This document shows, piece by piece, positions 20,051 to 31,900 of a stretch of 64,000 bases of DNA; position 1 is the first letter of the stretch, and each line of letters starts with the position of its first letter. The translations under genes were made by a program, and so were the position numbers. This DNA comes from Membranipora membranacea (Eukaryota; Bryozoa; Gymnolaemata; Cheilostomatida; Membraniporidae): contig OU612068.1 in assembly GCA_914767715.1 (NCBI GenBank), forward strand, positions 5,582,001 to 5,646,000, written 5' to 3'. The notes under the pieces were generated by a model. The model made no database searches, was not told the origin of the DNA, and saw only the letters and a list, made by a program, of their open reading frames with translations.

Positions 20051-23000
20051 CTATATGCCATGTCTCCCTTTGAACAACAACCACTGGAGTCTGAACCACC
20101 TAGACAATCTCGACCTGTAAACATAAAATGAGCAAATTGTTGACAGGTAATATTGATGTACATGACTGGCTTGTACTATTTTTTGGGGACATATATTCAC
20201 CATTCCAAATGTGCCAGAGCAAGCAAAAAAATTAAAATAAATTTCAAACAAATAAAAATTAAAACAAATTTAAACTAATGATCTGCAAAGGGAACTCATT
20301 AAACAGGTAACAATGGGAAAATGGAAAATTCGTTTTTCTCACCTTCTTCCTTTGCTCTTGGCCAGCTTTCCACCCCCATGAACTCTCTATAATTTAAACA
20401 GTTTGAAAATTAGAGCTATGTGAGATATTTGAATTAAATCCCGATTTTGATAATATCGTTGTGACTTGATATAAATATGTACAGTTTTACAATGTTTTGC
20501 CTTTTTGAACACAATCGACTATCAGCCTAAACCAAAATTAGATTCTGATAAGAGTGTTCAATATAGAATGTTAAAATATTGTTGAAAACATGCAAACGAC
20601 ACCAGCCAACACTAAACTAATGTTATCTCCTACAATTCTTTGCTCACCATAAACTTTTCCATTTGCTCGTCTGTGAAGCCAAAGTTCTCATCTAAATCAT
20701 CACTAAAAACCATCTCTTCTAAGTGCACCTTGTTTGGGACCTTGGTAATAGCTGTCGTTCTGTGAATTTTGTCAATCTGTAAATATAGTTAATGTTAAAC
20801 TGCAAAATCAAGTATATAAGTTGAACGGAAAGTAGTTTAAACCATGTACTGACAAATCTCAACTTGACTAAATTAGAGACCTAGACTCGTTCATATGTCA
20901 ATATATAACTTAGTCACCGAGAACGTTATCCAGGGCTAAAGCAAGTTCATCAAAAACAGTATAAAAAGTACTTTAAAATAGAATTTGGAATCCAACACTT
21001 TAGGTATGAATGTAGTGAGTTGTTCTGTCGCATTGATGGGGTAGAGCTCCAACAAACAACTAATTACATAAACATACAGTTATTTCACAGCTTATGATGG
21101 AGCAGAGCCTATCAATTATTCTGTAGGGCCTGTAGATAACAATAGCACCCACAAACCTTCGATTTTTGTTGGTGATTGGTTGGTGATGCAAATTTAACAT
21201 GATATTTTTTCTCTTCATCCTTTAGACGTCTATCCACCTGAACACCAGTCTCTTCCGTTTCCACCTGTACGTACAGTAATGAATTGATTAATCTCGTAGA
21301 ACCATTCAACCACACTCAATTACTTGAATATGTCAAAGTCTAACATCAAGTTTCAGTAAATTTAAGGCTAATCTAGTTCATTATGCAGACAGCCGGGTGG
21401 GGGGGGGGTGCATGTAACCTCAAATATTTAGGACACGCTAAGCTTGGTGCACATAATCGAGGTTGGGTCTCAAGCTATGTTTAGCTGCCACAGTACCTTT
21501 TCCTGTGTGCTCTGATCATGTGTTACCGCTGCCTCTGCATTCCACTCTTTCTCCACCTGGACACCAAGCTCTACTGTTTCAACCTGTAATATTTTATCTA
21601 TAGATTTACCTTGTAGTAAAATTTGGCCAAAATAACATAAAGGTTCAGTAAATTAAACGCCAATCGCTCGCCGCAGACAGTCAGGGCCCTTCATGTAACC
21701 TCAAATATTTAGGTGATGCTAAGCTTTGGGTGTGAGCTATCGAGGCAAAGACCAAAAGAACCAGAGTATAGATAAACTTTGATCTATCCTTTTTTGGTTC
21801 TTTTCTACTTGAGTGATGCTGGCAAAAGGCAAAAAAGCTTGTTGGGCAATTCTAATTACAGATCAATTGGAACATATTTGATCAAACCCTAGACGATAGG
21901 TCATGTGACATGGGGTCACGTGACATTTGCGCCACACCATCAAGGTAAGGTTGCTGTAGCACCAGATATAGAGGTCGGCCTAACAGATTAATAATGGAGC
22001 ACCGTTTGTAGTTTGCTGTAGGTCTTGCTTTAATCTATTCATAGCTGCAACATTACCTTTTCCTGCGTGCTCTGGTCACTCGACTCTTTCTCCACCTGGA
22101 CACCAAGCTCTTCTGTTTCAACCTGTAATAGCGCAATCCATTAATTCACCTGGTAGTAAAATTTGGCCAAGTTAAAATACTTGATCTGAAAAGATACCAT
22201 ACCTGAACTCGGAAAGAGTTAGCTTTTATAAGCAAAGTGTAAATAGGTCAACTGAGAAACTCTGGCACTGTTGCAAGGGGGCAGCGGGACACTCGTACCT
22301 CAGAGTTGATACGCAAGCAGTGTGGTTTTGTGGCCTTTTCCACTGTTATTATTTCAACACGAGTTACATTTATCCCCTCTAGTCCTGTGAGATGACTTTT
22401 CAGTTATCTCTGTTTTTAGTACTGACAGCTAATTAAAGCTCAAGTTTTGTCAACTTGTAAGGAGTTGCTAATTTATACACAATGAAGAAATCAAACTACC
22501 TTCTCAACCTTCTCAGCCCTCTCAACCCTCTCTTCCGCTCGTCTTCTCTCTGCCATATATGTCACCTCCCTTTTTATCTGCAAAAGAACAGCAATCAGTT
22601 TGTATTAGTTCTCTTTCCTAACCCTAGAACTAATTAGTTCTTTTTGAAGACAGAGGGAGATCGAACAGTTGTATATCAAGGCACTTGCCACCTACTTACA
22701 CAAACCATTCCGCCACCAGAATGAACAAACTTGCTATAGTTCAAATAGCAAACAACGATTCCTGGTCATATTATGTTTGTGCCTTGAACATTTAGTTTGG
22801 TTTGTGTCGGCTTTGCTAATCGACAACCCCTGTATTAATCAGTTCATTGATTAGTTGTTGTTCGTTGCTGTGTCCAAATGAGAAAATAATCCTGTGATAG
22901 CTAAACTTAAAACCTACCAGTCTCCATCTGATCTCTGCATTTCTTGACTTTACTTCTTTCAAACAAACCATCATATCCTTTATTTCCTCTGAATGCCTAT

Positions 23001-25467
23001 TTAAAGTAAAAAAAATTATCTCAATTTCAAATCAGTGATGCATTATCAAAGCCAAGCAGAAATACACTCCTTTTTCGAACCAAGCAGACTGAACTCGCCC
23101 GCCGCCTGATCTAAATCAGCGGTAGGATGACTATCACTGGTAGAATAAAATGTTTATAACTCAGGCTCTACAGAAGATGCTTGCTATCAATCAAATAATT
23201 GGCGGATGCCAGAAAAACAAGAACGGTAAACAACCAAGTGGAAAAAGAAAAAGGCTAAACCAAGTATGAATACCTTGCAGTTTTTTGACCAATTTATGCG
23301 CATGTCACAATTAAGAAAACTGTATTTTAGTTTTAACTCACTTCTCTGATTTTATACTGATCTCAGCTTTTAGATTCCACAACTCAGCATCCTTCTCTCT
23401 ACAACGATAACCATAACTAATTAAAACTATTTTTGTGGCAGTAGAAGCAAGTCATCGAGTGCCAGGGGGGGGGGGGGGACACAGGGCAGGTCAAGAGCAG
23501 ACACCGTCATGGATATAATGAGAGATACAGTCTACTTTATTGTTATGCTCAAATTATTTACTGAGTTCATAGGAGTAGGATGTGGCTTAGGTGGTTACAA
23601 CACCGGTCCTTCAGCATGCAAGTGTTGAAGGTCGTGGGTTCAAATCCCACTGCAGTCCATCAACTACTGGGGTTTGGTTGGCCCCCAGGTGTGCCCCGAC
23701 CTGCCTGCAATCAGATAGAAGCCTGGCTTCGCCGCCCATGCTTCGGGATGTGGCGTGTGATGTGATATGATCGTCTGATTGTTTGATAACACCATGGTTG
23801 CAAGTTGTGAAGCTCATGCTTGGAATATTCTAATGAAAGCGAAGTTCTAATGACATTCCATTTTGATTTATCTCCAACTTGCAAACTAGCTTACCCCCTT
23901 AACTTCACAGTCTCCGTTCGTCTTTTCTCTTTCTCCTCTTCTCTTACAGCCGCGATAAATTTCACATACTCGATTTTTCTGTTTTTGCATCCTTTCCTGT
24001 CTATAGAAAAATACAAAATAAGGTTACATCAAGCCATAAATCCGCTGATCAGATGGTCTATTTGATTATTATTTCAACAATCTTCTTAATCGTCGGATAA
24101 AAAGAAGCAGAGTTATCATATAAAATTTGTATGGATGTGTAAAATAATCAAATCCACGAGTGTTGTTTTCTCTTGCCTAATCTAAAAGACAGGTTTGTGA
24201 GAAGTAGAAGTAGAAGTAGAAGTAGAAGGTTTTAAATGCACATACTTCAGTCAAGAAACCAATTTTAAATATTGCAAATGTGAAAGACACTTTTTCTTTA
24301 GGGTCTGGCTGGCATGTTAACAATCATATTCCCTGCAATGCAAAGTTTTCCCGTAATTCCAGGTCAATCTCACATTATTATTTCATCATTGATCTGGTGT
24401 CACTGGGAATTCCATAAATTTGCATTGTGGGTTACACAACGCTTTGCAACTGAGCCTACCAAATATTTAGTTTAGTAGGAACAAAAATATAATAGAACAA
24501 GATCAACCTAAAGTGTGTTGGCTTACCTTTACGCATGGCATGAATAAGTTTCATAATCATCGCCACAGACAGAGATACAACCACTGTAACAATTCAAACA
24601 AAACGTTGATGACATGAATCATTCTGATTTGTGGTTTATTCTCAGGATCTAGAGCATGCTAAGTACTGAGGTTGGTAAACATACTAAGGTAGATATGGTG
24701 ACAGGTAACTTTCCTATTGATAAGTAATCAAAGTTATCATAATATTGAGCAATATAATTGACAGTGCCCATTAAAACTCCCTTACACTACAGCCACAGAT
24801 AAATATCTTAGGTCATAGATTAAAATCTGTTTATTCTTTCAGGGTTGTAGTCATAGATAGTACTACCCTTCTATTCTTCTAGTTCTGCGAGCGGTATCAA
24901 CTAAAAGGTTATTTGTTTGACTGACAGGGCCCTAGCAAAACATTTATTGACATCACATGAGAGATAAGCTTTCGCACAGGAGTTGTGGTCGAAGCACAGA
25001 TCAACCTCCCCTAGAGGCCTAATCAATAGAATTGGGGACATGAAAGACCGCTTGTTTTGCGAGAAATCACCCAGATATAATACCAGGTTATTGTCATGCA
25101 TGTTTAATATGTTATACTCAATAAACTAGATGTTGATTCAATAAATATTCTGGGGTGTAGGAAGATGGAGTTGTTGTAGGAAGCATCAACGAATGAGGCT
25201 GAGTGAAATAATCTTGCTTTCGGGCTCAACCCCCCCCCCCCCCCACAGAATGACACAAATGGGTGTTTGATCTGGGTGACAATAAACACTGTCCCTAGCG
25301 TAGTAGTCAACAATCTACACTAAGTCTAAAGTAAAGGGTAGCAAATATGCCAAGTAAAATAACAACTACTGAGAAAAAATCCTGCCTTCAAACTTACCAG
25401 TCAGTAATACGCAAAACTGAATTTGCTGTTCTCTAATTGCCACATCGCATTCGTTTCTGCTCTCCAT
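20051..25467 (-). CDS. Gene B: single-pass membrane coiled-coil-like protein (314 aa)
   Basis: Twelve exons in transcript order: 25467-25398, 24583-24527, 24000-23895, 23398-23342, 22996-22918, 22577-22500, 22122-22057, 21583-21497, 21264-21157, 20776-20648, 20386-20343 and 20114-20051 (TAG). They sum to 945 nt, 315 codons, with every phase matching. The N-terminus is polar, followed by a hydrophobic segment (about residues 17-34, CVLLTVVVSLSVAMIM). Then come long Lys/Glu/Arg-rich helices (REEEKEKRR; MAERRRAEERVERAEKVEK), three copies of a VETEELGVQVEK motif, an acidic stretch (MVFSDDLDENFGFTDEQ) and a basic Trp-rich C-terminus. No cleavable signal is obvious, so a signal-anchor topology is likely. 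I do not recognise the family or its role. Confidence 0.72.
21330..22150 (-). repeat. Tandem exon-plus-intron duplications in gene B
   Basis: The exons at 22122-22057 and 21583-21497 begin almost identically (VET-E-LGVQVEKE) and both end DQSTQEK. The exon at 21264-21157 starts with the diverged form VETEETGVQVDRR. Introns also repeat (ATGTAACCTCAAATATTTAG near 21413 and 21693). Local duplication therefore multiplied a small phase 0-0 exon. Confidence 0.75.
23577..23770 (+). mobile_element. tRNA-derived SINE (family 1, variant)
   Basis: A tRNA-like head (GGCTTAGGTGGTTACAACAC) is followed by a B box (GGTTCAAATCCC) and the shared body (CCCCAGGTGTGCCCCGACCT). It lies in a gene B intron, antisense to that gene. 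Confidence 0.65.
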
Positions 25468-25821
25468 ATTGTAGTAGTTAATCGCAAGTTAGATATAATT
25501 TGGGATTTGTCAATTCGTGTAAGATAATAAACATTCACTCCTGACAGATCGCAAACTAAAAACCATTGTGTTAACGTTACTCACTGCATAGCTACATTCC
25601 AGTGACATCATCGTTTACTGCCTAGCAAGCCAGGCATCTCTTTACGTCCGAAAAGAGCATTATGCCCAACTTTTATCTTGTAATTTCGATTTACTTCTAG
25701 AAATGTTTTACCTCAGCATATCTGTAATTGGTGCATCTTAAGAGATTGGGTATTACTCAATCTGCCCTGGCTCTTTCCATAACTCAACCAAAAAACATAG
25801 GTCAACAGCTTTGGTATAGTA

Positions 25822-26090
25822 CCTGTTTCTTAAAATAGTTTATCTTTCAGTACGGGTAGAAACATAATATGTCTATCATTGATTGGTAGTTAAATAAAAA
25901 TTTTAAAACCTTCAATAAATAAAATAATTGGCGAGGGAGTGCCATGCAAGAGTTATGTGCACATGTCTGAAAATGGGACAACTCCATTAGAGTTAGAGTT
26001 GCATCAATGGGTATGACTAGCAATGTCATACAACATGAGGAAATATTTTATTGCTTCCTGTTTTTAGCGTATTTTCCCTCTAAAACAAAG
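25822..26090. repeat. Interspersed repeat, copy 1
   Basis: It matches 38868-39050 in the same orientation, for example TTCTTAAAATAGTT, ATGCACATGTCTGAA-type text, GACAACTCCATTA and CATTGCTTCCTGTTTT. No terminal repeats or coding potential are visible. Both copies lie outside exons. Confidence 0.7.
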
Positions 26091-27017
26091 AAGTTTTCAG
26101 CACAATAAAGATAGATTTGTAAACACTAAATATAAGTAAGCTTGAACATGCTCAAAGACGAAAATTGACCAACCAGAGCTCAGTATATGTCTACAATCAT
26201 CAGTGCAGATTGATAATGTCGTGATCTTTTTACAGGCTCACATTTTTTTAGGTTTTGTCCATTGATCTGAATTTCTAGATCAGTGGTAAAATGAATAGCA
26301 TAACTATTTGTGGAGATATGCCATCAGTACAAAACTTTGTGTCAGGGTCTAAATAAAATCTAAAATCGGGCAGCTTTTGCATTATGCATTGATTGACGTC
26401 CAAGTAACAACCTTCAAATACTCAAGCAATCTTCTTGACAAAAGTTTGCAAGTCTCAGCTATTCTTGATTCTGAACTTGTGACAAATCAAAGATGAGAAA
26501 CGTGATCATTCGACCATATATAAATAGCTATACTATTGTTCAGGGTCAGATATGTTCCCATCATCCCTATAATATATATCACTGGTTATGAAACATTCTC
26601 GAAGTTATGACGATGTTACCCCAATCCTAAAAACATCTTTATCTCTCCACATTCACATAACATCCTCTGCATTCAAGCATAAGAGTTTAGTTTCAATTAG
26701 GTGTCCGAGATCACCTGGGTAGCTGCACTGACAATAAAATGCTCACTGGGTGTGACCCAACCTTACCCAGTTAACAGGTTTCAGGTTGGAACTCTTCATA
26801 AGCATTTATTTCCCCAGCCAACACTCTGTAGTTTGAGGTAGAAATATTCATATGTCGTAACTCAGCTCTGTTATTTTAGTAAAGACTAACAAGTTCATAT
26901 ACTGTTGTAGAAAACTTCTGAATTTCACATATAGTCAATTGACAGCCTCCTCCTATCTTTCTCTTTGATTTAAAATTGAAAGTGTTGTCTCTGTCTGAGG
27001 ACTGAGAAATACCAGTG

Positions 27018-27206
27018 CCTTAAGGGCTCGGCGGCCGTATTCGGCGCCAAGTTGCTCTCAGTTGGCAGGCAGGTCGGAGCACACCTGGGGTGTCATGCGT
27101 CATGAGCCCAGTAGTCAGTAGACCGCAGAGGGATTCGAACCCAGGACCTCCAATGCTTGCGCGTTAGAGTGCAGGCGCTCTAACCAACTGAGCTACCTCC
27201 TACTCC
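27018..27206 (-). mobile_element. tRNA-derived SINE (family 1), near complete
   Basis: On the - strand it reads GGAGGTAGCTCAGTTGGTTA, then a B box (GGGTTCGAATCCC), the CACCCCAGGTGTGCTCCGAC body, and the tail (TTGGCGCCGAATACGGCCGC). It is the most complete copy of the family also seen at 4687, 5165 and 23577. Confidence 0.8.
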
Positions 27207-28285
27207 TATATATTGTACCTTACCATGATTTTGCACAATAAGTGGCTCTTTTCCAAAAACGCTGCTGGCAATAAGAAATCGAAAAGTGAGTGTGTGATTG
27301 AGTTGCAATACCTTATTAAATCGCCTGTACATAAACCATAATTTAAGCAAAACTATTTTCAATTCTGCTGCTGCCCGGTAAACTAGCTTTGGACGTTCTT
27401 ATAGATATGATGTTTTTATAGTGACATTGTATTGACCATCCCATGACGTCCCAGCCGTACCTATGATTGTAGACAAAAATGTCACAAGACAGGTGAAGTG
27501 CAGTCTTCATAAATACCATGCAGTATTCATATAAAAATATGAAGTATTCATTTTTTTTTAAAACCAATTCATTTTATCTAGTAAAGCATAATATATAACA
27601 ATCAATCACATACAGTAAAACTTTTTCACCCAACTGATTATTATTTCGGTCCATATATATAAATGTATTTCTATTTTTTGTTTGTGAGGTCAAAAGTTTT
27701 TAGTTTCCTTTGTTTATAACATACTTATATAAATGAAAACCTCAATAAAAAGGCATAAAAATAATATATATCCCACCTTCCTGATTAGGTCTTCAGCAAA
27801 CAGGTTTAATGGTTGTTGCAATTAAGTGGGAGGAATTTCACTGATTAGATGACAAAAAATTCTACAATTATAAGAGACTACTCAGCAGCAGATGCAAATC
27901 TGTGAGAAGTTCTGGGATAATTGTCTGATGAGATTGGTAGATAAATGTCTTTTATGTCACTTCCATTCCACATTCAAGTCACTCGGAAAGCACATAGAGA
28001 TTGTTTATACAAAACATAAGCCTACTATAAACTAGAACAGTGCCACAGTGAAAGCTCTATATGAACTGACCTTTGGATGCAAGGTCAGGGTGTTGCTACC
28101 TGATGCATTGTTGACACAGATGGAAGATCACTAGACCTAATGAACAGATATGACTATTCAGTGTAATGAATTGGCATTGTGTACAAATGTTACAAATTTT
28201 TTTGCTTTTGTTTGTTCAAAGAAATACAATACCAGCATGAATGCCCATTTCTAGTGCTTGATTTTACCGAGATACATAGTGTCAC

Positions 28286-28326
28286 ACCAATGAACTAAAC
28301 CTAAACTAAAGGTTTAGTTCATTGGT
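28286..28326. repeat. 16-bp perfect hairpin
   Basis: ACCAATGAACTAAACC (28286-28301) and its exact RC at 28311-28326 flank a 9-base loop. No wider element is apparent. Confidence 0.7.
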
Positions 28327-28971
28327 CACACTACTAATTCAATTTTTTACAACAGGATCAACAGGTTATGTGGGCTAGAATTGCTCTATTATTCACAAAA
28401 AATTAGCATTTTTTTGTCAGTGATATCTAAACAGTACACAGCTAAATACTGTTAGCTGCAGCATCAGACGATAGGGTTGGAGACACAATCAGCAATATTG
28501 GTCACATATGGCAGGATAGCCATCCAACTTTATACAGGATATTGCACAGGGCTTCAGATCATGGTGAGTGTCTAAGCAACTTACTTGATTAGGTTGATCA
28601 GCGCTGCACATAAATCTGTGAAAACTGAATGCCACATCTACTGGCATCATATCAAGAAATCTTCCGCTGATTCCTTTATAATCAGTGGATTCTTCGAATC
28701 TAGCTGACATCCAATGGTGCAATGAAATGAGTAAGCTGGTTTAGATATGTCATTTCCAAGCAAGGCTTGTTTTGGAGCTGGAAAAGAAAACTCCGTACCT
28801 CGAAATCATCTTTGAATGAATACACTACCATAATGCTGTTGTAATGTGTGTGATCTTTGTAAACAACTATTTCCACATTTCAGGTCGCTACACGATCACC
28901 ACGAACCAATCTACTCAAACTTTCTCCAATATTGATATTTCTATTGAGATTATTCATAACTAACTCTCAAG

Positions 28972-31900
28972 ATATACAGTCGTACCAAACGTGTCCGAGT
29001 AGAGATGTCACGCTTCCAAATCCCAATACCAATGTAGTCATCACTCATAACCCAAGTAAGAATAGCCAAAGCTCCTCACAATGTTATCTTCATATAAAAG
29101 GACTTAACCCTGGTGGATACATCTTACTCAAGGGTGCCAGTGAAGGTGTAGCTGGCCGGACATGTGAAGCCACTCTGGTTGTTGAAAATGATGAATATTG
29201 TGTGGGAAGGAACGCAGTAGAACCCGCTATTCGTATCGAGAGTGATGGTGAAATAAGTATCAAGGTTGACAGTACAGCCAATGCGTTTGAGATCGAGCTT
29301 GTAACAAACTGTGAGTATATTATTGCATAGTATCAATGAAATACATCATGGTTTTATGTGTCTAACATCGCCCTAAGTTTGAGCCCAGCAAAAACTGGGT
29401 AGTTATGCAATTATTTTGTTGGTGATAAAGTGTATAGGAAAGCAAAAAACAGCCACTGTTTTCATATATAATGAACTTTTATTAACCACTTTTAATATCA
29501 AAGCTTTGCTATAGCAATTAACAAAATAAAGTAAATCTTTTTGCAGATGGACATTATTGAATAATGTGACATAATTTGAAGTACAAAAACCAAGGTTCTA
29601 GAAGGGTCTAGAGTATATTATCTCCCCTGTTACAGATTAACAATTAAACATCATTGGCTACGCTACATTTGTCCAATACAGTTTTTTGATCATTTCTAGT
29701 GTAAGCAGAGCAGGCTTGTAACTGTACTAGGCTTAATATTATATTGTAAGTGGATCATCATTTTAGTGTGAATCTGTTACAGGGGAGATAACATACTCTA
29801 GACCCTTCTAGACCCTGGGTTTCCGCATTTTCAACACCATGGCCATCTGTAAAAAAAGTTAATTTTTTGTTCATTGCTCTGGTGAAGCTTTGATATGAAC
29901 AGCGGTTTTTTTTGCTTTACTAAACACTCTAAGCTGGTTATTTGAAAGGCAGCTGGTTCATCATAGCATATAATATCGAAGCCATATTGATGAAAAAACC
30001 CGGTCTTGTAATGAACTATTGCGGGAGATGTAATTCCGGAGAAACAGCGGGGACCATCTCATGATTTTGCAATCCATACATCCCATGATTAATGTATTAC
30101 CACTTTTAACTTCAATTATTGCTGCCATTTTTCACAGATTCACCATGCATGAGTGCCCACCAGAGTATTACCCTAGGAGTGGGTAAGTCTGGAGTAATCA
30201 GCACAAGGTATCCAACGCGCGTTGAAATTGACCCTTCTCCTGAACACTGTATTGTAAACCTCTCAGGGGTTCCACAAGGAGCTACACTTGGTGTATATCC
30301 TCTTTATAACAATATATGGGGAGAAGCTCTTTGGAACGGTTCTGACCTAATGTACATATCTGAAGGTGGATCCGGTATCATGAATCTGTACAGAAAGCGA
30401 GCACCTCTCATCGTTCCTTTATCAGGAAATGGAAACCTTGCCTTTCAGTACCTACCGGAGGTTGAGGACGAAATTGTTCGGTTGCAGTTCATCATTCAGA
30501 TCTCAGGTTGGAGGCTCAAAATTTTATGCTCCTCATTTTCTTCTTAATTATGTAATTCAGAATATAAATGTGTGGTGAATGATACTGGCAAAGTCTCATT
30601 GGGAGTATTTAGGATTCACTCAATGGACTATTCACACACTCTCCACCAACTAATAAATAAAAATGTGTTGAAACGATCCGATTGTTCCCATTTCGGCTAA
30701 TTAAACTTTAGTTACTCACCTAATATTTATCAGCTCCTCATCATGATTTCTGTGAGCTATACTTGTCTTTTATATTAAAGTTCTGACATGTGGTTCCATA
30801 CCATTAGTGGAGAACACGCAGATTCAAAGGACAGCTCATAATTCAGCAGACTCTGTGGTTGAGTATGAATGTGCACAAGGATATTTGTTTGAAGAAGGTT
30901 CAAAAAATTCAATCGGATGTGAAGCTAAAATAGAAGATGGAGTTATAAAAACAGGATGGTCATCCACTTCTCAGATCAGGTGCACACCAAGTAAGATTTT
31001 AATACTAATTTTATTCACGGAAAGTCCCTGACTTAATCTGCTCCAGAATAAATATGGAATATATATATATGGTTTCAACATGCTTACACTACATGGTCAC
31101 TGCATTGCTGGGTTCTGGATTATTTATTGACAACCTTGATTCGGAAATGAAAGAATAAAATGATTAGTGTTTAAAGACAATAGCAGCAAATGAGGCTTAT
31201 AAGTAGCTCATAGAAATGTCTATAAAGAAGCTGCACAAAAACGCTTAGAAAAGGTGCTTACTGTGCCAGATAGAAAATTGATAACATCGAAGCATTGCGG
31301 TTAGATTTTGCCAGTCTTCTTGAGCCTAATCCTATCATTGCATTGTTTGCAGTGCCACGATGTTTTACAACGCCGAAAATTATTCCCAATACTGTACAAA
31401 ATCTGATTTCTGAGAAGGTCATTGTCTATCAGTGCAGTGAGGGATACACTGGACATATGGACAATATAACAGTCATATGTAGCTCTCCTGATGAAGACAA
31501 AATACCCTGGAACTGGGAAGACAGCGAGGTGGAAGCAAAACTAAATTGTTTTCCTAGTGAGTGCATTTCCATCAGTATCACACACTAGCATCTTCAATAT
31601 CATGAAATAAAAAAATGTTTTTGTTTTGGGAGTAATTATTATTTAAATGAATATGGCAATAATCAAACATATCTAGATTTGTGAATTAGGGAGATTAGCT
31701 GGACCTCCACTGTCAACAATACTGACATCCTCATAGAAAGACATGCTGACACGCTAAAATCATGTCAAGAAGTCCATGTAAGGTCGATAACCCTAGCATG
31801 TACGCTGTGTTGTAATGGGTGGCATGGTGGAATGGGTTGAGCTTGAGGGATGAGAATACACAACTCGAAGTAGTAAATAAGGGGACCTGACAATTAGCGC

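Larger units (their letters stand above)
25468..28971. other. Region between divergent genes B and C
   Basis: It must hold the promoter of gene B and probably the unidentified first exon of gene C. I found no convincing signal-peptide exon ending in phase 1. The region contains an interspersed repeat (25822-26090), a SINE (27018-27206) and a small hairpin (28286-28326). Otherwise it is AT-rich and shows no supported exon. Confidence 0.45.

Noticed and set aside
28884-28971. Upstream extension of the first visible exon of gene C (hydrophobic PILIFLLRLF)
   Set aside because: The frame is open but has no ATG, and starting at 28972 gives a phase 1-1 exon like its neighbours. The extension remains possible if a phase-0 first exon exists.
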